Origin: Nitrospiraceae bacterium
Lineage (GTDB): Bacteria > Nitrospirota > Nitrospiria > Nitrospirales > Nitrospiraceae
DNA: 44,069 bases
Assembly: GCA_035623075.1 (NCBI GenBank)
Contig: DASPUC010000035.1
Location: 1 to 44,069, forward strand
Reading direction: 5' to 3'
The notes beneath the pieces are model-generated. The model searched no databases. It was not told the DNA's origin and saw only the letters and a list, made by a program, of their open reading frames with translations. Both the position numbers and the translations under genes were made by a program. Below are positions 1 to 7,679 of this stretch, one piece after another (the stretch's first letter is position 1; each line of letters starts with the position of its first letter).

Positions 1-141
1 GCTCGTGGAGTGCTGGCGGCAGACCTACAACCGGATTCGGCCCCACAGCGCCCTGGGCTATCGTCCGCCGGCACCGGAAGCCATCGCGCCACGGTGCGCG
101 TGAGTCACATTGCAAGTGGTACAACTACAGGGGGCAGGTCA
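1..141 (+). mobile_element. Right end of an IS3-family insertion sequence (truncated by window edge)
   Basis: The segment holds the end of an IS3-type transposase (stop at 101-103), followed by about 38 bases that end in a typical IS3-family terminus. The reverse complement of 122-141 reads TGACCTGCCCCCTGTAGTTG, the style of IS3-family inverted repeats (family knowledge from memory). Immediately after 141 an unrelated coding frame (tyrosine recombinase) begins in mid-gene, so the IS appears to have inserted into it. The left end lies outside the window, so neither the target duplication nor the other inverted repeat can be checked. Confidence 0.75.
2..103 (+). CDS. IS3-family transposase (OrfB), C-terminal fragment
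   Basis: The visible 33 codons encode the C-terminal end of an rve-type (DDE) integrase-core transposase. The diagnostic part is YNRIRPHSALGYRPPAPE, the conserved tail of IS3-family OrfB proteins just after the catalytic glutamate. The frame is open from base 2 and ends in TGA at 101-103. The 5' part is beyond the window edge. The protein would cut and join IS ends during transposition. Whether the full copy is intact cannot be judged. Confidence 0.85.
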   Translation, partial: LVECWRQTYNRIRPHSALGYRPPAPEAIAPRCA

Positions 142-377
142 AGTACATTCAAGAGCAGGCCGGTCATGGTTCCATCCAGGTCACGATGGATACCTATGGG
201 CATCTGTTTCCGAGTGGGGATCGCGGATGGGTTGGTCAGTTGGATGAGACAGGGGGACCGGTCAAATCCGCAACCCAGCCGCAACCTGCAAGGGGTGTGG
301 CGGAGCAGGGGAGTCCTAAGTCGTTGGGTTCATTGGTGGCGGTGACCCGGATCGAACGGGTGACCCGCGGCTTATGA
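142..377 (+). pseudogene. Tyrosine recombinase/phage-type integrase, C-terminal remnant
   Basis: The open frame encodes YIQEQAGHGSIQVTMDTYGH, the C-terminal catalytic box of tyrosine recombinases: the LGH-type histidine motif, then the nucleophilic tyrosine in DTYGH. About 40 residues of poorly conserved tail follow. The N-terminal and middle portions are missing because the IS3 element ends exactly where this frame begins. The last codons run into the 3' end of the tRNA-Met gene on the other strand. That is the usual geometry of an integrase gene beside a tRNA attachment site. It is interpreted as the inactivated integrase of an old integrated element to the left of the window. Confidence 0.8.
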
Positions 378-409
378 GTCCGCTGCTCTACCAACTGAGC
401 TACACCGCC
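334..409 (-). tRNA. tRNA-Met (anticodon CAU), CCA encoded
   Basis: Read on the minus strand, the sequence folds into a cloverleaf. The acceptor arm is GGCGGTG paired with CACCGCC, then T8 A9, a D arm GCTC/GAGC, and an anticodon arm GCGGA-CTCATAA-GCCGC (one A-G mismatch at the loop-closing pair). The T arm is ACCCG-TTCGATC-CGGGT, followed by discriminator A and an encoded CCA. The anticodon is CAU. The first pair G-C and the CTCATAA loop fit elongator tRNA-Met better than initiator tRNA. A lysidine-modified tRNA-Ile2 cannot be fully excluded. The 3' end faces the integrase remnant, so the gene probably served as an attachment site. Confidence 0.93.
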
Positions 410-541
410 ACAGGGAGGGATCTCAACAAAGCGGAAAAGCATGATACTTGAACACTCTTGAACGTGTCCACTGTGGGAGTCCTGTGGTTCGTTTATCCAT
501 GCCTTCGACGACTCACTGGCCGGTTAGCCTATACGTCGGGA

Positions 542-570
542 TTGGTTCTTCGCGCCTATTCCTTTACACT
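542..570 (+). promoter_or_regulatory. Sigma70-like promoter for the ferritin-like gene
   Basis: TTGGTT (542-547) and TACACT (565-570) are separated by 17 bases. The predicted transcription start falls at about 577, the A of the chosen ATG, so the mRNA would be leaderless. This is a motif reading only. Confidence 0.45.
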
Positions 571-576
571 TGGCCC

Positions 577-1182
577 ATGCAGATCATTCTTCCTGAATCC
601 TGCGAGCAGGCATTGCTCGAGCGGTTTCTCAAAGCAGAAGCGATGGCATTGTGGACGGTGCAGTCCGCTCAGGCTCAGCAGATTCATGATGCGCCGCCGT
701 ACGTGCTTCCGTTTCTCCGTCGTCATGAGCAAGATGAAGCGGCTCATTTAGAAGAATTCGAGCGGCGGTTAGCCGCCCCTCCCCGGAAACGGCACCAGCT
801 GCCGCGTGTTCCAAGGCAGTGGCCGGCGCTCGCCGTGCACCTTCTTGGATATGAGGCCTTGGGATTGGAGTTTGCGAAGCTGCTCGCGCAGGTTCAACCT
901 GACCTTGGTGCAATTCTCGAAGACGAGTTGATCCATGTGGGATTTTTTGAAAAGGAGGTCGCACAACTGCTCCTGTCAGGTGGATCTCCGGCAAGAGAAG
1001 CACGGCAGTCGGCGCGAGCCTGGTGGCGCCGGTTGCCTCGCACGGTCGATCGGTATCTGGAAGGAGCGAGTCTGGCCCCATATCGATGCGATCTCCGTGA
1101 CGGGATTCTTGTGGCAATCGGAGGGCGGTTTACCATGGTCGGGCTGTTCGATCCCGATGAAGTTCCCGCTGGTGCATGGTGA
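577..1182 (+). CDS. Ferritin-like diiron-type protein, function unknown
   Basis: A 201-residue protein with the pattern of a four-helix ferritin-like bundle. It has Glu21 in helix 1, an ExxH box at 54-57 (EAAH), a glutamate-rich helix around 93-98 (YEALGLE), and a second ExxH box at 117-120 (ELIH). Two ExxH boxes plus lone glutamates are the usual ligands of a carboxylate-bridged diiron site, so an oxidoreductase or metal-handling role is inferred; the substrate is unknown. No signal peptide or membrane segment is seen. The frame is open upstream to 448, but ATG 577 is preferred because the extra residues look non-coding and a promoter fits just before 577. No Shine-Dalgarno is visible. sixA follows on the same strand after 38 bases. 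Confidence 0.75.
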   Translation: MQIILPESCEQALLERFLKAEAMALWTVQSAQAQQIHDAPPYVLPFLRRHEQDEAAHLEEFERRLAAPPRKRHQLPRVPRQWPALAVHLLGYEALGLEFAKLLAQVQPDLGAILEDELIHVGFFEKEVAQLLLSGGSPAREARQSARAWWRRLPRTVDRYLEGASLAPYRCDLRDGILVAIGGRFTMVGLFDPDEVPAGAW

Positions 1183-1220
1183 GAGGTTACTTCCCGGCCT
1201 GTTGAAGGAGTCTTTGGCTC

Positions 1221-1778
1221 ATGAGTGAGGACAACCGGATCGAAGAGAAACATCTTCTACGGTGCATTCTGTTTCGGCATGGCATTGCTGCAGACCGGGA
1301 GGAGTGGGCGGGAAAAGATGCGGATCGGCCCCTCACTGACAAGGGAAAGCGAAAAGTCAAGCGAGCAGCTATGGGGCTGAAACGATTGGGCGTACGCCCG
1401 ACCCACATAGTGACGAGTCCATTGATTCGTGCGGTCGAAACGGCAAAAGTGTTGCGTGATGTCTTGGCCGGTCGATCGGTATTACAGGTGGCTGACGAAT
1501 TACTCCCTGACGTATCACCGGAGAAGGTCCTTGTTTTGCTCAACAAGCTCTCACCAGGATCATATGCTCTTTGTGTCGGTCATGAACCCCATCTTGGCCT
1601 GACTGCGAGTGTGCTGTTGTCCGGACGACAGACCCCCGCCTTTCCTTTGAAGAAAGCGGGTGCGTGCTTGATCGAATTGCCGCTTTCGGCCAAACTGGGT
1701 CGAGGCCGGCTCGTCTGGTGGCTGACTCCCAGCCAGTTACGAGCGATTGGAAAGGAAAAGAGCAACGCAGAGGATTAA
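1221..1778 (+). CDS. sixA: SixA-type histidine phosphatase family protein
   Basis: 185 residues of the phosphoglycerate-mutase-like histidine phosphatase superfamily. The catalytic RHG is at 19-21 (LFRHGIA), a conserved arginine lies in TSPLIRAVETA near residue 70, and the second catalytic histidine is in VGHEPHL near 121. The short single-domain form and CVGHEPHLG resemble SixA, which dephosphorylates phosphohistidine on HPt domains. In other lineages relatives sit near polyphosphate genes, and here a Ppx-type gene is on the opposite strand nearby. A GAAGGAG ribosome-binding site about 10 bases before ATG 1221 supports the start. The 3' end overlaps the convergent kinase-like gene by four bases. 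The substrate is not proven. Confidence 0.85.
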   Translation: MSEDNRIEEKHLLRCILFRHGIAADREEWAGKDADRPLTDKGKRKVKRAAMGLKRLGVRPTHIVTSPLIRAVETAKVLRDVLAGRSVLQVADELLPDVSPEKVLVLLNKLSPGSYALCVGHEPHLGLTASVLLSGRQTPAFPLKKAGACLIELPLSAKLGRGRLVWWLTPSQLRAIGKEKSNAED

Positions 1779-2518
1779 GTTGTCGGGCTGGGATGGGCTA
1801 CGCTGTCGACCAGTACGGCTGGACTTTCCAAGTGATTCGATAGGAGAGGCCGGATCTTGTTCTGCAGCTCTTCTTGAATCTCTTCCGGCGATTTGCGAGC
1901 GTCGATCACTTCAAAGTTAAATTCCTCAGTCATCTTGTCGAATTCCTCGATCAGCAGCGACTGGTATTTTTTGAAGCTGTCGTAAAGATCTCCTCCGAGA
2001 CGCAGGTCCATTCCGGATTCCCAGAAGTTCATGCCCTTCGATTCGATGACACGCAATACCAAGGTTTCAACGTCGATGCGCAAGTAACAGACAAGATCGG
2101 GCACGAGGGCAAACCCGAAGACATCTCGAACCCATCTACGATCTCCGCTCCGGACAAAATCCCGCGCCAGCGCCGTATAGATGTATCGATCGGCCAGCAC
2201 GATGAACCCAGACCGAAGGGCCGGAATGACCTGATGTTCCAGGCGATCGGCAAAGTCGGTGGCATAGAGCAGCGTGAACGACCAGCGATCGAGGATGTTG
2301 CCTTCTTTCGCCATTTCGATCGTCTTGGACATCAGGTTGGACCGAGTCCAGCCGGTCGTCATGACGCCGTAACCCTGCACCTCGAGCCATTCCTGCAACA
2401 TCTCGATATGGGTGGAGCGGCCCACGCCATCCGTTCCTTCGATGGCGATCAGTTTGCCTTTGAGGTCACTCGGATTTAGGTACGTCAAACCGTCGCCAAA
2501 ATACTGTGCGTCGACCAT
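1775..2518 (-). CDS. Thymidylate kinase-like protein with degenerate Walker A (paralogue 1)
   Basis: A 247-residue P-loop protein of the thymidylate (dTMP) kinase fold. The P-loop at residues 28-36 reads GTDGVGRST: the invariant Walker A lysine is Arg34. The DRY motif (110-112, LADRYIYTALARD) and the C-terminal helical part are retained. Both this protein and its neighbour are longer than typical dTMP kinases (about 210 residues). ATG 2518 is preceded by GAGGA at good spacing and lies inside the 3' end of the upstream paralogue (53-base overlap), indicating translational coupling. Without the lysine, phosphoryl transfer may be weak or absent, so a regulatory or heterodimer-partner role is possible. 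True dTMP kinase activity is uncertain. Confidence 0.8.
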   Translation of the reverse strand: MVDAQYFGDGLTYLNPSDLKGKLIAIEGTDGVGRSTHIEMLQEWLEVQGYGVMTTGWTRSNLMSKTIEMAKEGNILDRWSFTLLYATDFADRLEHQVIPALRSGFIVLADRYIYTALARDFVRSGDRRWVRDVFGFALVPDLVCYLRIDVETLVLRVIESKGMNFWESGMDLRLGGDLYDSFKKYQSLLIEEFDKMTEEFNFEVIDARKSPEEIQEELQNKIRPLLSNHLESPAVLVDSVAHPSPTT

Positions 2519-3215
2519 GGGTTCCTCGTCGTGGTTTGTAGTCTATCAAAGCGGCCTCGACAACGCGGCGCATCTCGTTCTGCTGCTCGGCAATATCTTT
2601 GGTCGCATCCATCGTGATGAGGTCGAACTCATCGACGATCTTGTCATACTGAGCGAGGATACGAGATTGGAAGATACGGAAACTCTCCGTAACGTCCTGG
2701 CTCAGGTTCATGTCCATCCCGGCCTCGTAATACTTGAACTGGCCCCTGGTCCCTCCGAGTAAACGGGAAATCGCGATTTCAATCGGCACCTTGAAATAAA
2801 AGGCCATGTCCGGGCGAATCGCGAAGCTGTAGAGCTTGCGGACCCATTCGGGAGAAACCCCACGAACGACGTCCCGGGCGAACGCGGTGTACATATATCG
2901 GTCGGCGAGCACGAGCATGCCGGCTTTGAGCGGCGGAAGGATGTCATGATACAGCCGGCTGGCAAAGTCGGTCGCATGCAGCAAGCTGAACGTCGTTGGG
3001 GTGAGGCTCTTGGTCTTCTTCCCTCGTTTCGTCGTATCCTTGACCAGGTCGGAAGAATTCCATTCCGTGAAGAAGACTTTGTGCCCTTTGGACTCCAGCC
3101 ATTTGTGCAATAAAAGGAGCTGCGTGCTCTTGCCTGAGCCGTCGATACCCTCGACGATAATCAGCTTCCCAGGGTAAGGATGAGAGGTCGATCTGGCCGC
3201 TGGGTGGTCGCTCAT
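2466..3215 (-). CDS. Thymidylate kinase-like protein with intact P-loop (paralogue 2)
   Basis: 249 residues, clearly homologous to the downstream gene product. The P-loop GIDGSGKST (23-31) has the normal lysine, and the nucleoside-binding DRY (105-107, LADRYMYTAFARD) is present. The family transfers the ATP gamma-phosphate to dTMP. Whether this copy is the cell's essential Tmk cannot be decided from the window. Its ATG overlaps the stop of the Ppx/GppA gene in an ATGA, so the three genes form one translationally coupled operon (ppx, paralogue 2, paralogue 1). The context with an exopolyphosphatase-type protein suggests a link to polyphosphate or (p)ppGpp and nucleotide metabolism; this is inference. 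Confidence 0.8.
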   Translation of the reverse strand: MSDHPAARSTSHPYPGKLIIVEGIDGSGKSTQLLLLHKWLESKGHKVFFTEWNSSDLVKDTTKRGKKTKSLTPTTFSLLHATDFASRLYHDILPPLKAGMLVLADRYMYTAFARDVVRGVSPEWVRKLYSFAIRPDMAFYFKVPIEIAISRLLGGTRGQFKYYEAGMDMNLSQDVTESFRIFQSRILAQYDKIVDEFDLITMDATKDIAEQQNEMRRVVEAALIDYKPRRGTHGRRTVFWRRFDVPKSE

Positions 3216-4765
3216 GCTGCCTCGTCTTCTTCTGTTGATGCCGTAAACTTAACCCGTCGACGGAAGACTTGCTCGAAAAGATCCGCGCGGCCTTTCGCAG
3301 CCCATGTCTCTAGAACGGCATCGCCCGTCACGTGCAGGTGAATGGTGATGGTCTTACCGAGCTTGACGTCGAGAGTACGGACGACGGAAAAGTGTGTTCG
3401 ATCCAGGGCGTCCGCGATTCGAAGAATGGCGGACAGGAGACGAACGACTCGCTTTTTCTTACTCGACAGCAGCTCGAACCCTTCGTGTTTCTGATGTGGA
3501 ACGGCGCGCCGGTGATAGCGGGCGACGTTGGCGACGACGTGAATGTCATCGCTGGAGAGTCCTCCCAACTCGCTATTCACGATCAAGTAGTACGCGTGTT
3601 TATGGTGTTGCCGCTCATTGATGAGATAACCGATATCGTGAAGGATGGCGGCGTACTCGAGCCACGCACGTTCTGTGGAACTGAGTTTATGGAGGCGTTG
3701 CGTTTGATCGAAGAGACGGAGCGCGAGACTTGCGACGTGCAGGCTATGCACTTCGGGTGCTTGGCACCGACGGGCCAGCGCGACGACGTTCCGACGACGA
3801 AGATCGGGAATTTCGGCCTCGGCTTTGAGGCGCTCGCGGTGCCGGTCGATGAAGTCGAAGATGACACCCTCGCGAATTGCCTTATCGCAGAGGGTGAGCT
3901 CGTCTTGTCCGGACAGTTCCATAAGCCTGCGCAAGACCAGCGAGGCCGGTAAAAGGGTATCGGCCCGCTTCGGATCGAGGCCCGGAATAGCCAGGCGCGC
4001 TTTGATGTTCGACTGGGCGAGGTCGGCTTCAATTTCACGGACATCTTTGAGGGAAATCTTCGTCAGGTTCAATTGGATTAAAGGCCGGTTCGTACGGCGC
4101 AAGTGCACGATCTCAGCGAGGTTGCCCGCCATGCCAGAGGTTGCGACTAACGAATCGAAGCGTTTTATTTTGAACGAATTCAAGGCAGCAGTCAGTTGTG
4201 CGGTCACAGTGTCTTCAAGGGAACGGAGAATGTTGATAGCAGGAGGTGTTCGTTGAAGGAACTGATCGACCAGGCGGATTGCGCCGAGTTTCAGGCTTTT
4301 TGCATGGAGGAGTTGGTCCCGATTGCCCGCCATGAGCTCAACAGAGCCTCCTCCGACATCAACTGCGAGAGTCGGCTGATCCGTTAAGGGGATGCTGTTC
4401 TTCACCCCAAGGAAAATCAAACGCGCTTCTTCAATGCCGCTGACGACCCGGACCTTGAGCTGAGTATGTTTCGCGACAAGATCGATGAAATCGCCTCCGT
4501 TTTGGGCTTCCCGAACAGCGCTGGTCGCGACACCGACGATTCGATCGAACCCCTTATTCCTAGCCAATGTGACCAAATTGCGAAGTACATCTAACGCTCG
4601 AGTCATGGCGTCATGGGAGAGATGCCTGGTCGTGAAGGCTCCGTTGCCCAGCCGGGTCATATCTTTGAACCGATCCACAATTCGATAGCTGAAATCAGGC
4701 AGGACTTCGGCCAGGACCATGTGGATGGAGTTCGTTCCGATGTCGATGACGGCAATCTTCGGCAT
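3212..4765 (-). CDS. Ppx/GppA family phosphatase with C-terminal HD domain
   Basis: 517 residues. The N-terminal actin-like ASKHA fold begins at MPKIAVIDIGTNSIHMV. The catalytic-type glutamate lies in SGIEEA (about 110-114), and the phosphate-binding DVGGGSVE is at 137-144. A second half (about 330-500) has HD-domain signatures: LHDIGY (His376-Asp377) and downstream histidines in HHKHAYY and RYHRR. The family releases phosphate from polyphosphate or converts pppGpp to ppGpp; sequence alone does not separate these. The frame extends 37 codons upstream, but ATG 4765 is chosen because the family always starts close to the AVIDIGTNS strand. The product is cytoplasmic. It is the first gene of the operon with the two kinase-like genes, overlapping the next by four bases. 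Confidence 0.88.
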   Translation of the reverse strand: MPKIAVIDIGTNSIHMVLAEVLPDFSYRIVDRFKDMTRLGNGAFTTRHLSHDAMTRALDVLRNLVTLARNKGFDRIVGVATSAVREAQNGGDFIDLVAKHTQLKVRVVSGIEEARLIFLGVKNSIPLTDQPTLAVDVGGGSVELMAGNRDQLLHAKSLKLGAIRLVDQFLQRTPPAINILRSLEDTVTAQLTAALNSFKIKRFDSLVATSGMAGNLAEIVHLRRTNRPLIQLNLTKISLKDVREIEADLAQSNIKARLAIPGLDPKRADTLLPASLVLRRLMELSGQDELTLCDKAIREGVIFDFIDRHRERLKAEAEIPDLRRRNVVALARRCQAPEVHSLHVASLALRLFDQTQRLHKLSSTERAWLEYAAILHDIGYLINERQHHKHAYYLIVNSELGGLSSDDIHVVANVARYHRRAVPHQKHEGFELLSSKKKRVVRLLSAILRIADALDRTHFSVVRTLDVKLGKTITIHLHVTGDAVLETWAAKGRADLFEQVFRRRVKFTASTEEDEAA

Positions 4766-5051
4766 GGCAGATAATAGTATCAATAATTTATAGGGTATTG
4801 CACAGGGAATTTGCGAGTATGAACAAACAGCCACCCGCCCCTTGTTGTGGCGCAGGCGACGTAGCCCAATCCTCATCCGAACGGAGGAGGACCATGGTTA
4901 AACGATCGTGCTCTGTCAAGGCATGAATCTATTAAGTTTGAGTTACATCGATAATCTTTCCCTGTACCCTATGCGCTCGTGCTAGGCTGCTGGAATCTCG
5001 ATCGGAACAAACACTAACCTCTGCTTATAATCTGTGCCAAATCCTTCGACC
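4766..5051. other. Divergent intergenic region between ppx and the SDR gene
   Basis: About 285 bases with no convincing coding frame. It contains A+T-rich stretches next to each gene start. For ppx (minus) there are possible -10 boxes TACTAT (complement of 4774-4779) and TATAAA (complement of 4787-4792), without good -35 boxes. For the SDR gene there is TATAAT at 5026-5031. I see no clear operator, repeat or RNA structure. Confidence 0.4.
5026..5031 (+). promoter_or_regulatory. -10 box (TATAAT) of the SDR gene
   Basis: A perfect TATAAT with no recognisable -35 box. The predicted transcription start is near 5038, after the GTG at 5034 but before ATG 5052. This favours ATG 5052 as the start codon of the SDR gene. 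Confidence 0.45.
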
Positions 5052-5915
5052 ATGCCGGCTGTCGTGATTACCGGTGCCTCAACCGGTATTGGAGCTGCTT
5101 GTGCCGGCTTCTTGGCTGATCATGGTTTCCAGGTGTTTGCCGGCGTGCGCAATCGTGAGGCCGGTGAGGCCTTAGCCAACGGCCGGAGCCTCCGGTTGAT
5201 CCCGATCCCTCTCGACGTAACCGAGGAAGCTTCTATTCGGAACGCAGCGGATCGAGTGACTCACCATCTCGGTCATGCCGGTCTAGCCGGTCTGATCAAC
5301 AACGCCGGAATTGCAGTCGGGAGCCCCCTTGAAGTGATATCGATCGATCAATTACGACGGCAGTTCGAGGTCAATGTATTTGGGCAAATTGCGGTCACGC
5401 AGGCATTCCTGCCGTTGCTTCGGAAAGGACGCGGGCGCATCGTGAACATGGGTTCGATTGCGGGTCGCGCCACGATCCCACTGATGGGACCCTATTCCGC
5501 GTCAAAGTTTGCCTTAGAGGCACTCACGAACGCGTTACGTCTTGAGCTGCAGCAGTGGGGAATACAGGTGTCCGTTATCGAACCGGGAGCCATTGCGACA
5601 CCAATCTGGGAGAAGTCAGTCAACGCTGCGAGGGATCTCGAGGTCGCAGACGATTCATCCGCTGCAATCGGCTATACGGAGCTGATCATGCGGATCAAAG
5701 AAACGGTGGAGAAGGCTGCAGACCGGGCGATCCCGCCTGATGCCGTTGTGCGAGCCGTCGTCCATGCATTGACGGCATCACGCCCGCGCACGCGTTATCT
5801 GGTGGGAACCGATGCGAAAATTCGGGCCTGGATGGTGAAGTGGTTGCCGGATCGCCTGAACGATCGACTGCTGACGTGGATTTTAAAGCTACCTCGTGAG
5901 GGGAGCAGGTTGTGA
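5052..5915 (+). CDS. Short-chain dehydrogenase/reductase (classical SDR)
   Basis: 287 residues with the classical SDR pattern: TGASTGIG cofactor loop near the N-terminus, LDVTEE (acidic adenine-ring contact), NNAG, and the catalytic Ser ... YSASK (Tyr-x-x-x-Lys). PGAIATPIW follows at the substrate side. It would catalyse NAD(P)-dependent oxidation or reduction of an alcohol or carbonyl; the substrate is unknown. The frame is open from GTG 5034, but ATG 5052 starts directly before the first beta strand and fits the promoter. No Shine-Dalgarno is visible. It stands alone, transcribed away from ppx. Confidence 0.88.
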   Translation: MPAVVITGASTGIGAACAGFLADHGFQVFAGVRNREAGEALANGRSLRLIPIPLDVTEEASIRNAADRVTHHLGHAGLAGLINNAGIAVGSPLEVISIDQLRRQFEVNVFGQIAVTQAFLPLLRKGRGRIVNMGSIAGRATIPLMGPYSASKFALEALTNALRLELQQWGIQVSVIEPGAIATPIWEKSVNAARDLEVADDSSAAIGYTELIMRIKETVEKAADRAIPPDAVVRAVVHALTASRPRTRYLVGTDAKIRAWMVKWLPDRLNDRLLTWILKLPREGSRL

Positions 5916-5942
5916 CGAGATCGGGCAAGAGGAAGAGGTGAA

Positions 5943-6338
5943 TCAACCAACTAGATCGGGATTGAGACGGTTCACTGGCTTGATGGATGTGGCCTTGATT
6001 TCGTTGTAGATGATGGTTCGCCCCGCCTGACGAAGACGACTAAACACTCCTTCGACAATCACTTGATCACCTTCTCGTACCTCAGCCTGACCGAGGCTGA
6101 TCACCTTCAGCGTTCCCGCATGATCCTTGAGCAGGAATCCGTAAGCTGGCTGGCCTTGCCGATTTGTCGCCAACTGAAGATTGGTGACTTGGCCCGTCAC
6201 GACAATCTCCTGTCGATCATACTGTTCGGGATGCGCGAGCAACTCGGCAATTTCCAGCAGGCTCGCTGACAGGCCAACTGCCGACATGATGATGAGGAAA
6301 GCGGGAAGAGCAAGAAAGGATATGCGCCAAGAATACAT
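5943..6338 (-). CDS. Exported OB-fold-like small protein
   Basis: 131 residues. The N-terminus (MYSWRISFLALPAFLIIMSA and on) is a hydrophobic segment that could be a signal peptide or anchor. The rest has an OB-fold-like beta pattern: EIVVTGQVTNLQL, YGFLLKDHAGTLKVIS, GDQVIVEGVFSRL. This resembles nucleic-acid-binding OB or CcmE-like folds in outline only; no catalytic residue is evident. Probably periplasmic, role unknown. It is convergent with the SDR gene, with 27 bases between the stops. Confidence 0.65.
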   Translation of the reverse strand: MYSWRISFLALPAFLIIMSAVGLSASLLEIAELLAHPEQYDRQEIVVTGQVTNLQLATNRQGQPAYGFLLKDHAGTLKVISLGQAEVREGDQVIVEGVFSRLRQAGRTIIYNEIKATSIKPVNRLNPDLVG

Positions 6339-6479
6339 ATGGTCGTATTATATCGTCGTTTTGTCGAAATTCAAGGGAACAATTGGAGGAGATCTCGGGG
6401 ACTCCGCCTGAAAGATGAATTCGTCGAGGAGTTGCGATGGGGGGATTAGGGTGGGAACTTCGAAGCCGAGTATGTACGA

Positions 6480-7658
6480 TTATGATCGGCGGCTGCCGTG
6501 GAGGTCCGGGTGGCTCTCGCCGAGCATGCTCCTCAGGACATGTTCTCCCATTTCTCCCAGGACCGGCTCGGCGGGTTTTTCTTCCAAGAGTCCCCCAGAT
6601 TCAGACTTCGCTCTTGGTGCGATACGGGCAAGGAGCGCTTCTTCGAGGGAGGCGGGAGAGCTATCCAGTTCAGCCATGATGGCGGCAAGCCGCTGCAATC
6701 CGAACAGCGAGCGCGCTAATTCGGAATGGACCGCGTTCGAGCTGGCGCTATGCACCAATGACAGCCAGAATTTGGCTTCCACATCCTCGGCGAGATTTCC
6801 CCAAGCCAAGGCCGTCAGTTTCTCGAGCAGCGCCGACTCCGTTCGTTCCAGTCCATCGTATGTCGAGAGGGATCGTTCGATCGGCGACTGAGCGAGAACC
6901 GAAAATGTTTCATTCCAAAGATCGAGGGGGGGTGTTGTCGAACCTTGACCCGGTGCGTCTCGCTCGATCAAGGTCTGCAGCGTCTGGAGATATTGCGCCA
7001 GATACTTGACCTTGCGCGCGGCCAAACTGCCTGCGGGAATTCCCCAAATATGGCCGATTTCGTGATCGTGGATAGGCGTATGGTTCGCGGTGTGGCGCTC
7101 GCGCTCGGCAAGATCCAAACGTTTGCGATACTTTTCCGCAAGCCGCAGGTGAGTTTGTAATTCAATTCCCAGTCGTTGCCGCTGGTACTCCTCGGAAGTG
7201 ATCTCGTCAGCATCCCATCGCCGGTCCAACGCACGGATGGCCGGTTTGGGAAGCGCTGCGCGAGCCTGAGATTTGAGGGCGTCGACTGCCTCCCGGTCCA
7301 GCCCAAAACGAGATCGCAACAGCTCTTCGGCCCGATTGGCCATGGCGTCACGGAGTTGGGCCAGTCGCTTGAGAGATTCGCATTGCAGCCATGTTCGTTC
7401 ACGTGTGAGTCGGGCGTATCTCCGATACTCATCGCGCTTGTCCTGGACGGCCTTGATGGCTTCCTTTGTGATCATGTTATGCGTCGGTTTTGTCCCTGCC
7501 ACACATCGGGGATCCGGACGATCCGCCGCCATGTACTCAATTTCTTCCGTGGTGACGTCGAAGTATTGCAGCAGGATGAGCCGCAGCATGATGCGACCCT
7601 GGATGGGCATCTTCGCGATTGCTGATTCGATTGTGGCAACGGTGAGGGGAGCAGCCAT
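6480..7658 (-). CDS. Conserved-looking hypothetical protein, 392 residues
   Basis: I do not recognise a family. The protein is soluble, rich in Arg, Glu, Leu and Ala, and mostly helical, with probable coiled-coil stretches around residues 75-200 (for example KRDEYRRYARLTRERTWL). A distinctive central HDHEIGHIWGIP at about 196-207 is the only motif-like block; the histidine cluster could bind metal, but this is a guess. The 3' half is a helical array with short-chain repeats of Leu/Ala. It starts 21 bases after the stop of the 70-residue gene upstream, so the two are probably co-transcribed. Confidence 0.65.
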   Translation of the reverse strand: MAAPLTVATIESAIAKMPIQGRIMLRLILLQYFDVTTEEIEYMAADRPDPRCVAGTKPTHNMITKEAIKAVQDKRDEYRRYARLTRERTWLQCESLKRLAQLRDAMANRAEELLRSRFGLDREAVDALKSQARAALPKPAIRALDRRWDADEITSEEYQRQRLGIELQTHLRLAEKYRKRLDLAERERHTANHTPIHDHEIGHIWGIPAGSLAARKVKYLAQYLQTLQTLIERDAPGQGSTTPPLDLWNETFSVLAQSPIERSLSTYDGLERTESALLEKLTALAWGNLAEDVEAKFWLSLVHSASSNAVHSELARSLFGLQRLAAIMAELDSSPASLEEALLARIAPRAKSESGGLLEEKPAEPVLGEMGEHVLRSMLGESHPDLHGSRRS

Positions 7659-7679
7659 GAAGAGGTTCCAATTCTGCGG

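Noticed and set aside
3332-3952. 206-codon plus-strand frame opposite ppx
   Set aside because: Mirrors the coding periodicity of ppx; no ribosome-binding site or family match.
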